From Novosphingobium decolorationis (GTDB lineage Bacteria > Pseudomonadota > Alphaproteobacteria > Sphingomonadales > Sphingomonadaceae), in the NCBI RefSeq assembly GCF_018417475.1, contig NZ_CP054856.1, positions 4,061,001 to 4,125,000 on the forward strand: a DNA stretch of 64,000 bases, written 5' to 3'. Both the position numbers and the translations under genes were made by a program. Shown here piece after piece: positions 7,605 to 16,118 of the stretch (positions within the stretch are counted from its first letter, which is position 1; the number at the start of each line of letters is the position of its first letter). The notes below the pieces were generated by a model. That model saw only the letters and a program-made list of their open reading frames with translations. It made no database searches and was not told the DNA's origin.

Positions 7605-10292
7605 TCAGAACTTGATCGAGGCCGAGGCCTTGAACACCCGGCCCAAGGCATAGGTGTTGAACTGGACGTCGCCGTCCTCGAAGCTCTGGTATTCCTTGTG
7701 GGCGCGGCCCGTGAGGTTGCGGCCCTCGAACTTCAGTTCCAGTTCGCTTGCCCCGATCATGATGCCCTGGCGCACGATCACGTCGATGGTGAAGCCGGGG
7801 TGTTCGAAGATGTCGGGCTGGCGGATGGTGCCGTTGACGCCGCGGCTGGTCACGCGCTTGGAGGCGTAGTTGAGCATGATCGTCTGCTGCGAGAGGCTGT
7901 CGGTGTCTTCCAGGCCGAACTGCAGGTTGGCGATGTGCTTGGACTGGCCGGTCAGTGGCGCGCCGTCGACGAAGTAGTTGGTCGCGGCCGAGAGGAAGCC
8001 GTTGACGTTGGTGATGTCATCGGCGGTCACGTTGAGCTGCGACTTGGTGTAGGTGTAGTTCGCGTTGAGCGCGATGCGGCGGGTCTCGAAGAACGAGCCC
8101 AGGTTGTAGAGGTCGAAGTACTTCTGCAGTTCGACTTCCGCACCGTAAAGGTCGGCACTGGGCGCGTTGGCGTAACGGGTGAAGTAGCCGTTCGAGTAGA
8201 GCAGGTAGCTCTCGATCGGGTTCTTGATGTGCTTGTAGAAGCCACCCAGCGAGACATGCTCGTCGCGGTTGAAGTACCACTCCCAGCGCGCTTCGGCGTT
8301 GTAGAGTTGGCTGTCGATGAGCTGCGGGTTGCCCTGATAGGTGCGGTTGGTTTCCGGATCGAAGAAGTTCTGGAAGATCAGCTCGCGGAACTGGGGCCGC
8401 GCGATGGTCTTCGAGCCGTTGATGCGGATCTGCATCTCGGGATCGATCTCGTAGGTCAGCGTGGCGGCCGGCAGGAAGTACTCGTTCTTCAGCGTCACGC
8501 CGCTTTCGGCCACGCCTTCGACCGGGACCAGCAGCGACTGCTCCTTGGCCCATTCCCAGCGCACACCGGCATCGAGGGTAAGGCCATCGGCGAGCGTGCC
8601 ATCGACCTTGCCGTAGAAGGCATGGTTGAGCAGGCGCGCGCGGTAGTTGGCGTAAGGCGCGGTCGGGTCCTGGAGCTGCAGGTCGTAGTCGAGCCCGGTG
8701 CGATCAAGGTACCACTGACCGGTCTGGAGCAGCACGTCGAGACGCGCGGTGCCCAGCGCTTCGATGAGTTCGGAGTCGCCGTTGGCGATAACCAGGAACT
8801 GGCGCTGGCGGCTCTCGCGCGAGTTGATCTGGTAGGCATAGCCGACCGTGCCCGACCAGTTGGTCGAGAAGCGGTGGCTGACATCGGCGCCCGCCGACCA
8901 CACGTCCTCGTTGAGGCGCGAGAAGGAGATCGAGGTGGGTGCCGAGCCTGTGCCGCTGCCCAGCGCGTTGGTGAACAGGTCACCCACACCGCCATCGCCC
9001 GTGTTGCGGCGGATGTAGCGCGAGACGATTTCGTAGGGCGCGAGGCGCTTGGAGTTCGCGTACCCGGCGCGCAGGTCGATCGTGGTGTCGTCGGCGGGCT
9101 TGAACTCGCCGGTGAACTGGCTGTCGATCAACTGGCGTTCGTACCAGCCCGTGCTCTGCTCCATGAAGTCCCAGTTCGCGTTCTGCTGGGGCTGCTTGAA
9201 GGAGGCAAGGGCGGCGTACTTGTCGGTGTCGTGGATGTAGACGTTGGTCCAGCGGATCGAGTTCTCACCCCACTCCAGGCCCAGGCCAAGGAGGCCATTG
9301 ACGATGACACGGTTGTCGCTCTGGACAGTGGTGCCGTCCTGGTCGCGGTCCTCGTAGGCGCCCGAAAGGAGCTGGGTCGACTGGCGCAGCGCCTGGCGGG
9401 TCTGCGTGGTGTTCGAATAGCCCGCGGTTGCGATCACGCCGAGCGTCGCGCCGCCAAGGTCGAAGGAGGTGCCGGCCGAAAGGTCGGCGCTGAAATTGGG
9501 CTGCGTGTTCTCGATGGTCTGGATCACCGAGTTGCGCGGCGTGAACAGGATCGAGCCGATGTCGTCGGCCAGCTCGCTGTTGGGGTTGAGCGCCAGGTTG
9601 CTGTCGAACAGCGCCTGCATGTCGTGGGGCACGCGGCGCAGGCCGTTGTCGTAGCCCGTCCAGTCGGTCTTGGAACCGTAGTAGGAATAGCTCAGCTTGT
9701 TGGTGGTCTCGCTGTCCCAGCCAATGCCGCCGCCGATCTTGAGGAAGCTTTCCTCGGGCACGGCCTGGGTGGTCAGGTTGATCACGCCGCCGCCGAATTC
9801 GCCCGGGAAGTTCACCGAGTAGCTCTTCTGGACCATCGAGGAGGCCACGACGCTGGTCGGGAAGAGGTCGAGGGGAACCACGCGCTTGAGCGGTTCGGGG
9901 CTGGGAAGGGGGGAGCCGTTGAGCAGCGCGAGCGAGTAGCGATCGCCCAGGCCGCGTACGTAGACATAGCCATTGCCCACGACCGAAAGGCCGGTGACGT
10001 GGCCCAGAGCGCCCGCAATGTCGCCTTCGCCAGTGCGCGCGATGTCTTCGCTGGAGAGAACCGAGAGGACCTCGGTCGCGGAGCGCTCGACGTTGACGAT
10101 GCGCCGACCGGTCACGATGATCGCGCCGCCCGGGATCGAGACGTCGGGAGCATCCCCTTCGGGTTCGTCCTGCGCCGTCTCGGCGGGAGCAGCAAGGGTT
10201 TCGGGCGTGGTAGTGCTGTCCTGCGCTTGCGCGATACCCGGCGTCATCACCGTGGAGAGAAGCAGGAGCGGGACGAGCCGCGACTTGGTCAT
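7605..10292 (-). CDS. TonB-dependent outer-membrane receptor
   Basis: The 895-residue precursor begins at the ATG at 10292 (MTKSRLVPLLLLST), with a Sec signal peptide ending near IAQA. The frame continues upstream of it but without receptor-like sequence. A plug domain follows at about residues 60-190 (IIVTGRRIVNVERS, VYVRGLGDRYSLALLNG, GEFGGGVINLTTQ), then a 22-strand-type barrel to the terminal Phe, as expected for an outer-membrane protein. It takes up some ligand with energy from TonB. The ligand cannot be read from sequence. It lies 91 bases downstream of the lipoprotein gene, whose promoter carries candidate Pho boxes, so an organophosphate or phosphate-linked substrate is inferred. Confidence 0.93.
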   Translation of the reverse strand: MTKSRLVPLLLLSTVMTPGIAQAQDSTTTPETLAAPAETAQDEPEGDAPDVSIPGGAIIVTGRRIVNVERSATEVLSVLSSEDIARTGEGDIAGALGHVTGLSVVGNGYVYVRGLGDRYSLALLNGSPLPSPEPLKRVVPLDLFPTSVVASSMVQKSYSVNFPGEFGGGVINLTTQAVPEESFLKIGGGIGWDSETTNKLSYSYYGSKTDWTGYDNGLRRVPHDMQALFDSNLALNPNSELADDIGSILFTPRNSVIQTIENTQPNFSADLSAGTSFDLGGATLGVIATAGYSNTTQTRQALRQSTQLLSGAYEDRDQDGTTVQSDNRVIVNGLLGLGLEWGENSIRWTNVYIHDTDKYAALASFKQPQQNANWDFMEQSTGWYERQLIDSQFTGEFKPADDTTIDLRAGYANSKRLAPYEIVSRYIRRNTGDGGVGDLFTNALGSGTGSAPTSISFSRLNEDVWSAGADVSHRFSTNWSGTVGYAYQINSRESRQRQFLVIANGDSELIEALGTARLDVLLQTGQWYLDRTGLDYDLQLQDPTAPYANYRARLLNHAFYGKVDGTLADGLTLDAGVRWEWAKEQSLLVPVEGVAESGVTLKNEYFLPAATLTYEIDPEMQIRINGSKTIARPQFRELIFQNFFDPETNRTYQGNPQLIDSQLYNAEARWEWYFNRDEHVSLGGFYKHIKNPIESYLLYSNGYFTRYANAPSADLYGAEVELQKYFDLYNLGSFFETRRIALNANYTYTKSQLNVTADDITNVNGFLSAATNYFVDGAPLTGQSKHIANLQFGLEDTDSLSQQTIMLNYASKRVTSRGVNGTIRQPDIFEHPGFTIDVIVRQGIMIGASELELKFEGRNLTGRAHKEYQSFEDGDVQFNTYALGRVFKASASIKF

Positions 10293-10333
10293 GGGAAGGT
10301 TCCCCCTCAGAAACACATAGATTCGGATCAGCG

Positions 10334-10364
10334 AAAGGGGCGGCCCGACAGACCGCCCCTTTCC
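10334..10364. terminator. Strong hairpin between lipoprotein and receptor genes
   Basis: AAAGGGGCGG (10335-10344) and CCGCCCCTTT (10354-10363) form a perfect 10-bp stem with a 9-base loop. In the direction of transcription (minus) it ends in CCCCTTT. It could be a partial terminator that lowers receptor mRNA relative to lipoprotein mRNA, or a 3'-end stabiliser. Confidence 0.6.
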
Positions 10365-10383
10365 CCGTTCAACGGGCGATCGT

Positions 10384-12006
10384 TCAGGCGACCGGAAGAC
10401 CGGTGCACAGGCTGCCGGTGCCGAAGTCGGCGGTGGCGTTGTCGCAGGTCCAGCCGCGGTACCAGGTGTCGTTGGCATCGCGCACGGCGCCGATGTAGTC
10501 GACGACGTCGAAGAAGCTCGAGAAGCTGGCGATGTTGGCGTAGGCCACGACACCGCTCTCGTTCGAGCCGTTGACGAAGGTGCTGGTCAGCGTCGAGGTG
10601 ATCGAGGCGTTGTTGTTGGTGCCGGCGTTGAACATGTCTGCCGCCGTGTTCGTGCCCGAGTACTGGCTACCCGTGCTCAGGAACGGACCGGTGTCACCGC
10701 AGGTCATGACGACCGAATTGGCGGTGAAGGTCGCCGAACCGGTGGCGGTACGACCATCGACGCGGATGCACTCGTTGCTCGGCGTGTTGATGATGCCGTT
10801 GACGAAGTTGATGTCCGCATCGCCGCGCACCAGGATGCTGGCTTCGTCCGAGTTGTCCGGACGGTTGCCCGACTGGATCGCGGTGAAGTTGGCGAAGGTC
10901 GAGCGCTGACGGTCGGCCGGATCGGAGTTGATGTTGTTGTTCGAGTCGATCTCGAAGAAGGCATCGCCCGCACCCGCACGCTGGAGCAGCAGCAGGTACT
11001 GGAAGTTGCCCTTGAGGCCGGTGTCGGTGTCGAGGCTGTCATCGTCGGCGTTGACCGCGATGTAGTGCTTCATGTTGACCGCGCCGCCGAAGAACTCCGA
11101 ACCGTCGTCCGAGCTGTTGACGGTCTGGATGTAGTCGAGCGTGGTGCCCGTGCCCAGGCCGCCGCCGGTGAGCGACTGGAGTTCGGCGTCGGGCGCCAGG
11201 TTGTAGCCCGAGTAGCGGATCTGCACGTAGCGCATCGAACCGGCGCTGTAGCCGTTGTTGCGGCCGCCGAAGGTGGCGGGGGTCGCTGCGCCTTCGGTCT
11301 CGCGCTGGCAATCGTCGGTGGCGACGCTGCCGCCCGCGGTGCAGTCGGTGATGATGCCGCGGCCAAGCAGCACGATGCCGCCCCACTGGCGATCCGAGCT
11401 GTCGGTGGCCGAGCCGACGACGTTCTGGCGGCTGGTGAAGACGATCGGCGAGGAGGCGGTGCCGTTGGCCTGGATCGTGTTGCCGCGGTTGACGGCGAGC
11501 CAGGCCGGATCGGCGGCGTTCTCGGCGTAGACGATGACGCCCGGATCGATGGTCAGCTCAACCGAGGTGTCCGAGGTCAGGCTCGAGATCCCGGCGTTGA
11601 GGCACGAGGCAGTGGTGGTGGTGTAGGGCGAGCCCGAGGACGGGACCGAGAAGCCGCCGTCGCAGCCCACGTCCACGCGGCCGTTGATGCGATAGAGAAC
11701 GCCCGCCTCGTTGGGCAGGCTGGAGCTCGCATCGACCAGCGCGGGCAGGGTGCAGATGCGCCAGGAGTTGCCGTTGGGGTCCTCGATGGTGCCGTCGTTC
11801 GAAAGGCCGCCCGTCGCGTTGAAGGTCGGGCATTCGGCAGCCGCTTCGATGATGCCGGTGGTCGGCGTGGGCGTCGGCGTGGGCGTGCCGCCGCCGTTGT
11901 TGACCACGACGCTGCCGGCACCCGGCGAGGCAATGTCGTCTGCGCCGCAGCCGGCGAGAGCGAGAGCGCTGCAGCCCAGAAGCATCAGGCCAGAGAATTT
12001 CTTCAC
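10384..12006 (-). CDS. Exported lipoprotein, predicted right-handed repeat fold, partner of the TonB receptor
   Basis: The 540-residue protein has a lipoprotein signal peptide with lipobox LALAGC (acylated Cys20). A flexible Gly/Pro/Thr linker (GGGTPTPTPTPTTG) follows, then a long Asx/Ser/Gly-rich body with IVFTSRQNVVG, WGGIVLLGRG and SSDDGSEFFGGAVNMKHY. The repeated short strands suggest a parallel beta-helix. Proteins of this look are commonly found beside TonB-dependent receptors in Sphingomonadales, Caulobacter and Xanthomonas and are usually unnamed. The receptor gene follows on the same strand. The region before the start holds several GTCAC units at 11-bp phase, so phosphate control is likely. 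A surface ligand-capturing role is inferred; enzymatic activity cannot be excluded. Confidence 0.78.
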   Translation of the reverse strand: MKKFSGLMLLGCSALALAGCGADDIASPGAGSVVVNNGGGTPTPTPTPTTGIIEAAAECPTFNATGGLSNDGTIEDPNGNSWRICTLPALVDASSSLPNEAGVLYRINGRVDVGCDGGFSVPSSGSPYTTTTASCLNAGISSLTSDTSVELTIDPGVIVYAENAADPAWLAVNRGNTIQANGTASSPIVFTSRQNVVGSATDSSDRQWGGIVLLGRGIITDCTAGGSVATDDCQRETEGAATPATFGGRNNGYSAGSMRYVQIRYSGYNLAPDAELQSLTGGGLGTGTTLDYIQTVNSSDDGSEFFGGAVNMKHYIAVNADDDSLDTDTGLKGNFQYLLLLQRAGAGDAFFEIDSNNNINSDPADRQRSTFANFTAIQSGNRPDNSDEASILVRGDADINFVNGIINTPSNECIRVDGRTATGSATFTANSVVMTCGDTGPFLSTGSQYSGTNTAADMFNAGTNNNASITSTLTSTFVNGSNESGVVAYANIASFSSFFDVVDYIGAVRDANDTWYRGWTCDNATADFGTGSLCTGLPVA

Positions 12007-12100
12007 GTGTATTCCCCCGTTGGATCGGTTTCGATCGGATGGATCAAATTCGACGATCGCGGCGGGCCCGCCATCGTTGGCGGCGTCCTAGGGGTGGGGG

Positions 12101-12159
12101 GTGACAATTTGTTGGCGTTGCCATGACAGAAATATGGACTTTTCTGACACTGGCGTGAC
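12101..12159 (-). promoter_or_regulatory. Candidate Pho box cluster for the lipoprotein-receptor operon
   Basis: On the plus strand, GTGAC at 12101, TTGGC at 12112 and ATGAC at 12123 are 11 bases apart. CTGAC at 12144 and GTGAC at 12155 are again 11 apart. Read on the minus strand these are GTCAC/GTCAT/GTCAG direct repeats facing the lipoprotein gene, whose start is 95 bases away. Confidence 0.6.
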
Positions 12160-12245
12160 TTCCATGTGTCAAGGAGGGCGCAGGTGGAAAATGGCTCGAG
12201 GCGACTCACGTATTTCTGCGGGGTTCGCATCAAGATTGCAGTTTT

Positions 12246-12261
12246 ATGACACTCTTGTCAT
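12246..12261. promoter_or_regulatory. Palindrome ATGACA-N4-TGTCAT in the divergent promoter region
   Basis: Two perfect 6-base arms, ATGACA (12246-12251) and TGTCAT (12256-12261), surround CTCT, 67 bases before the TPR gene. The half-site resembles a Pho half-site but is inverted rather than repeated. It may be an operator for the TPR gene. Confidence 0.4.
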
Positions 12262-12328
12262 TTTGCTTGAGGGCTGTGGCTTTTCGCGCACAATCGGTCG
12301 CATTGATGAACTCGAGGGAGAAAACCAC

Positions 12329-12706
12329 ATGTCCTTGACCGCCGCAGCCCTGGCTCTCCTTGCTGGCCAGTCCGCCCTTTCGCTCACGGTCGAACTGCCG
12401 CGCGCCGAATCGCAGGACGTGGCCTATTCCGAACTTGTGGCCGGACAGGACCAGGCGGCGCTTGCCAAGCTGCTGTCCGCGCGGGAGGTGCGCGGGGAGG
12501 ACCCTGCGCTGCTGATAAACCTGGGGGCTGCTTACACCCGCCTTGGCCGCGTCCACGAAGCGCGCAAGGCCTACGATGCGGCCATTGTCAGTGACGAGCG
12601 CTATGACCTCGAAACCGGCAGCGGCAAGTGGATCGATTCGCGCTACATCGCCCGCACCGCCAAGCGTGAAGGCCTCGACGCGCAGCGCACGCTCGCCATG
12701 CTCTGA
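12329..12706 (+). CDS. Small exported tetratricopeptide-repeat protein
   Basis: The 125-residue protein starts at the ATG at 12329, preceded by GAGGGAG; the frame extends upstream to 12101 but without a ribosome site. The first 20 or so residues (MSLTAAALALLAGQSALSLT) look like a short signal peptide. Residues 45-95 form one or two TPR units (PALLINLGAAYTRLGRVHEA, then RKAYDAAI). It is divergent from the lipoprotein-receptor operon and precedes the T4SS operon by about 300 bases. A scaffold role in the periplasm is likely for such proteins. No partner can be named. Confidence 0.75.
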   Translation: MSLTAAALALLAGQSALSLTVELPRAESQDVAYSELVAGQDQAALAKLLSAREVRGEDPALLINLGAAYTRLGRVHEARKAYDAAIVSDERYDLETGSGKWIDSRYIARTAKREGLDAQRTLAML

Positions 12707-12731
12707 GGTTTCGCCTCCCTTTTCGAGTACC

Positions 12732-12783
12732 AGGCCCACCCCCGACGCGCGCGCGAGTCTTTGGAATTCTGGGTGGGCCTTTG
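12732..12783 (+). terminator. Possible terminator after the TPR gene
   Basis: AGGCCCACCC (12732-12741) and GGGTGGGCCT (12771-12780) form a 10-bp stem with a long GC-rich loop, followed by only a short T stretch. It lies 26 bases after the stop. The rest of the gap up to 12958 holds a TGTCC-rich low-complexity run (12783-12815) and no gene. Confidence 0.5.
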
Positions 12784-12958
12784 TCCGTGTCCTCTTCCTG
12801 TCCCTGTCCCTGTCCTGCTCGTGAAGCGGAGCGCGAGATGTCCCCTGCGGGTCGCGCCAGCACCATTTAGATTGGCGTCTTGCTTCATCAGCGTCAGACG
12901 GGCCCCGTGGGCGCGCTGGCGCAGGGGAGTTGGGGGATTGACGCCTTCGCCGTGTGAT

Positions 12959-12979
12959 CGTCACAAGCTTGTCACAAGA
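12959..12979 (+). promoter_or_regulatory. Near-perfect Pho box upstream of the T4SS operon
   Basis: GTCACAAG at 12960-12967 is repeated exactly at 12971-12978, an 11-bp direct repeat with eight of eight identical bases. It faces virB2, whose ATG is 33 bases further on. This is the cleanest PhoB-type site in the window and places it where it would replace a -35 element. Confidence 0.72.
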
Positions 12980-13011
12980 TTCGCGCAATCCGCCCCCAGA
13001 CACAGGGCAGG

Positions 13012-13365
13012 ATGATTCGAGTTATGACGTTCGTTTGCGTTTCACGGCGATCGCTTTCCAAGGTTTTTTCGGGGCTTCTGGCTCTTGTGGCGATGCTTTG
13101 CATGCCCGTGCGCGCCTTCGCGCAAGTCGCCGGGCAGCAGGATCCTGCTGGTTCGGGCCCCATCGTCAACGCGCTCACCTGGCTGCAGGGAACCCTGCTC
13201 GGCAATGTGGCGACGGCGGTGGCCGTCATGGCGGTGGCCGCCGTCGGCTTCGGCATGCTGACGGGCCGCATGAACTGGCGCTTTGGTGCGACGGTCATCA
13301 TCGGCGTCTTCGTGCTGTTCGGTGCGGGCGCGATCGTATCGGGCATCCAGCAGGTCGCAGGCTGA
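13012..13365 (+). CDS. virB2: Type IV secretion pilin VirB2/TrbC
   Basis: The 117-residue protein has a long signal peptide ending near MPVRAFAQV and then two hydrophobic helices (LLGNVATAVAVMAVAAVGFG and FGATVIIGVFVLFGAGAIV) joined by a short basic loop. That is the layout of TrbC/VirB2 major pilins, which form the T4SS pilus. The ATG at 13012 is used; an ATG four codons later is possible. It is the first gene after the Pho box and is 6 bases before virB3. Mature pilin would be about 80 residues, a normal size. Confidence 0.88.
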   Translation: MIRVMTFVCVSRRSLSKVFSGLLALVAMLCMPVRAFAQVAGQQDPAGSGPIVNALTWLQGTLLGNVATAVAVMAVAAVGFGMLTGRMNWRFGATVIIGVFVLFGAGAIVSGIQQVAG

Positions 13366-13371
13366 GCCGCG

Positions 13372-13653
13372 ATGGCGCTGGCCCGCTTCCCCGTTCACAG
13401 GGCGCTGACCCGGCCGCAGATGTTTGCCGGAGTGACCTTCAGCTACTTCATCATCAACGGGATGGTGACGACCGAGGTCTTCCTGCTCACCAAGAACTTC
13501 GTGGCGCTGCTCGCCTTCGCGGTGATGCACGTGATCGGCTACCTTGCCTGCCTGCGTGAACCGCGGGTCTTCGATCTCTGGCTCAAGAAAGTCAGCAAGT
13601 GCCCCCGCGTGCGCAACTGGAAGCGCTGGGGCTGCAACAGTTACGCGCCCTGA
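13372..13653 (+). CDS. virB3: Type IV secretion protein VirB3
   Basis: VirB3 is a small inner-membrane protein that works with the VirB4 ATPase. The 93-residue product has the family start (FPVHRALTRPQMFAGV) and two hydrophobic stretches. These are followed by a cytoplasmic tail with the conserved EPRVFDLW segment. The gene lies between virB2 and virB4, as in most T4SS operons, with an 18-base gap before virB4. The cysteine-containing basic end (KCPRVRNWKRW) is also seen in plain VirB3 proteins. Confidence 0.92.
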   Translation: MALARFPVHRALTRPQMFAGVTFSYFIINGMVTTEVFLLTKNFVALLAFAVMHVIGYLACLREPRVFDLWLKKVSKCPRVRNWKRWGCNSYAP

Positions 13654-13671
13654 GGGGCGCTCGCGGGGGGA

Positions 13672-16113
13672 ATGACAATGGGTCGTCGCTTCAAGGACGT
13701 GCTGACGGGCTGGGCCGCCAGGGAAGCGGTGGCGGGCGACCGTCTGCCCTATGCGCAGCTTGTCGATGAAAGCGTTGTGCGCCTGCGCGATGGGTCGCTG
13801 GCGCTGGCGCTGATGGTGCCGGGCCTCGCGTTCGAGACCGCCGATACCGACGAACTCAACGCCCACGTGGCGACGCGCGAGGTGCTGCTGCGCTCCTCGC
13901 TCGATGCGCGCTTCGTGCTCTACCACCACGTCATCCGCCGCCGCGTCGAGGTCGAACTCGACGGCCACTTCGAGGACCCGCTCGCCGCGCATATCGACGC
14001 ACGCTGGCGTGAGCGGACGCGCTCGGGGGATCTGTTCGTCAACGACCAGTTCATTACCCTGGTGCGCCGTCCCGCACGCGGCAAGGCGGGCTGGGCCGAT
14101 CGTCTCTCGCGCAGCTTGCGGGGCAACACGAGCGAGGATGGCACCGGTATCGACCCCGCCGACGTGCGCGCGCTGCGTGCCGCTGCCACCGCGATGGTGG
14201 CCTCGCTCGGCGCCTACGGTGCGCGACTTCTGGGCGACTACGAAGGGACCACGGGGACCTGCTCGGAAGTCCTTGAACTGCTGAGCGCGCTCTACAACGG
14301 TGAGATGCGGCCCGTGCGTCGTCCGGCTGCGGGCACCGACATCGGCCACATGCTGCCCTATCGCCGCATCAACTTCGGGCTCGATGCACTGGAGCTGCGC
14401 GGGGCCGATGGCCGGCCTGCCTTCGGCGCCATGGTCAGCCTGAAGGAATACCCCGATGCGACTTCGCCCGGGCTGACCGACGCGCTGCTGCGCCTGCCCG
14501 CCGAGATGGTGCTGACCGAAACCTACGCTCCGTGTGATCGCCAGATCGCGCGCGAGCGCATCGATCTTGCCATTCGTCGCCTGCGTTCGGCTGACGAGGA
14601 AGCCATGGCCGAGCGGTCCGAAATGGTGTCCGCGCGCGACGCCCTGGGCACTGGCGCGGTCGGCTTTGGCGACCATCACCTCTCGGTGCTGGTGCGCGCC
14701 GACACGCTCGATGAACTCGACATGGTGAGCGCGGCCTGCGCCGCCTCGCTCGCCGATGCGGGCGCGGTTGCGGTGCGCGAGGACGCGAACCTGGAGCCCG
14801 CCTTCTGGGGGCAGTTCCCCGGGAACGAGGAATTCCTGGTGCGCCGCGCGCTCATTTCCAGTGCAAACATGGCGTGTTTCGGCTCGCTCCACGGCTTCTC
14901 GCTGGGCCAGGCGAGCGGCAACCACTGGGGCGAGGCAGTGACGCTGCTCGCGACCACCAGCTCGACCCCGTTCTTCTTCAACTTCCACCAGGGTGATCTT
15001 GGTAACTTCACCGTCATCGGGCCGTCGGGTTCGGGCAAGACGGTGGTCATGAACTTCCTTGCCGCGCAGGCGCAGAAGTTCGCGCCCCGCACGATCCTCT
15101 TCGACAAGGACCGCGGCGCCGAGGTTTTCCTGCGCGGCATCGGCGGCACCTACAGCCGCATCGCGGCGGGCCACCCGACCGGCTTCAATCCGCTCGCGCT
15201 GTCCGATACCGACGCCAACCGCGCGTTCCTGCGCGACTGGCTGGGCGTCCTGCTCGAGGCCAAGGGTGCCGAAGAGATGGCGACGATAGCGAGCGCAGTC
15301 GATGCGGCCTATCACAACGATGCCTCGCTGCGCCGTCTTTCGCACTTTCGCGAACTGCTGGCCGGCGCGCGCCGGCCCGAGCCGGGCGATCTTGCCTCGC
15401 GTCTCGATGCCTGGATTGCCGGGGGCGAGCATGGCTGGCTCTTCGACAACGCCGAGGACCGGCTCGATCTCGACACACGTGTCCTGGGTTTCGACATGAC
15501 CGCGCTCCTGGAAAGCCCGCGTCTGCGCACTCCGGTGATGATGTACCTGTTCCACCGCATCGACGAGCGTCTGGACGGCGAGCCGACCATGATCCTCATC
15601 GACGAGGGCTGGAAGGCGCTCGACGACGAGGTCTTCGCCGCGCGCATCCGCGACTGGCTCAAGACCCTGCGCAAGCGCAACGCGCTGGTCGGCTTTGCCA
15701 CCCAGTCCGCGCGCGACGCGCTCGACAGCCGTATTTCGACCGCGCTGGTCGAGCAGACCGCAACCATGCTCTTCATGCCGAACTCGCGCGCGCGGCCTGA
15801 GGATTACTGCGAGGGCTTCGGCCTGTCGCTCCACGAACTCGAAGTGATCCGCACGCTCCCGGCGCATTCGCGCTGCTTCCTCATCCGCCAGAGCGACGCC
15901 TCGGTCGTGGTGCGTCTCGACCTTTCGGGCAGTCCCGAGGTGCTGACGGTCCTGTCGGGCCGCGAGAGTACCGTGCGCAAGCTCGATGCCCTGCGCGAGC
16001 GCTACGGCGACGCGCCGCGCGCCTGGTACCCCGCGCTTACCGGCCAGCCTTGGCCGGGTGACAGCGGTGCCGCTGCGGCCGACGACGCGCTCTGGATCGA
16101 GGCGGCCGAGTAG
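13672..16113 (+). CDS. virB4: Type IV secretion ATPase VirB4
   Basis: The 813-residue protein is the hexameric AAA-type ATPase at the base of the T4SS. Walker A is at about residue 450 (GPSGSGKTVV), followed by FDKDRG. Walker B is near residue 640 (MILIDEGWKAL), with the downstream FATQSARDAL and FMPNSRA segments typical of VirB4. Length matches the usual 780-830 residues and the gene is intact, so the apparatus has its core motor. It is 5 bases upstream of virB6; no virB5 lies between. Confidence 0.96.
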   Translation: MTMGRRFKDVLTGWAAREAVAGDRLPYAQLVDESVVRLRDGSLALALMVPGLAFETADTDELNAHVATREVLLRSSLDARFVLYHHVIRRRVEVELDGHFEDPLAAHIDARWRERTRSGDLFVNDQFITLVRRPARGKAGWADRLSRSLRGNTSEDGTGIDPADVRALRAAATAMVASLGAYGARLLGDYEGTTGTCSEVLELLSALYNGEMRPVRRPAAGTDIGHMLPYRRINFGLDALELRGADGRPAFGAMVSLKEYPDATSPGLTDALLRLPAEMVLTETYAPCDRQIARERIDLAIRRLRSADEEAMAERSEMVSARDALGTGAVGFGDHHLSVLVRADTLDELDMVSAACAASLADAGAVAVREDANLEPAFWGQFPGNEEFLVRRALISSANMACFGSLHGFSLGQASGNHWGEAVTLLATTSSTPFFFNFHQGDLGNFTVIGPSGSGKTVVMNFLAAQAQKFAPRTILFDKDRGAEVFLRGIGGTYSRIAAGHPTGFNPLALSDTDANRAFLRDWLGVLLEAKGAEEMATIASAVDAAYHNDASLRRLSHFRELLAGARRPEPGDLASRLDAWIAGGEHGWLFDNAEDRLDLDTRVLGFDMTALLESPRLRTPVMMYLFHRIDERLDGEPTMILIDEGWKALDDEVFAARIRDWLKTLRKRNALVGFATQSARDALDSRISTALVEQTATMLFMPNSRARPEDYCEGFGLSLHELEVIRTLPAHSRCFLIRQSDASVVVRLDLSGSPEVLTVLSGRESTVRKLDALRERYGDAPRAWYPALTGQPWPGDSGAAAADDALWIEAAE

Positions 16114-16118
16114 AGGTC

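Noticed and set aside
7560..10574. Open frame of about 1,000 codons on the plus strand opposite the TonB-dependent receptor gene
   Set aside because: It is the antisense shadow of a GC-rich gene; its translation is Val/Gly/Arg/Asp-rich without any domain, while the minus strand encodes a clear receptor.
12783..12815. TGTCC-rich low-complexity run taken at first for Pho half-sites
   Set aside because: Steps are 6 bases or irregular rather than 11, and GTCAC is not present; it looks like slippage-type simple sequence.
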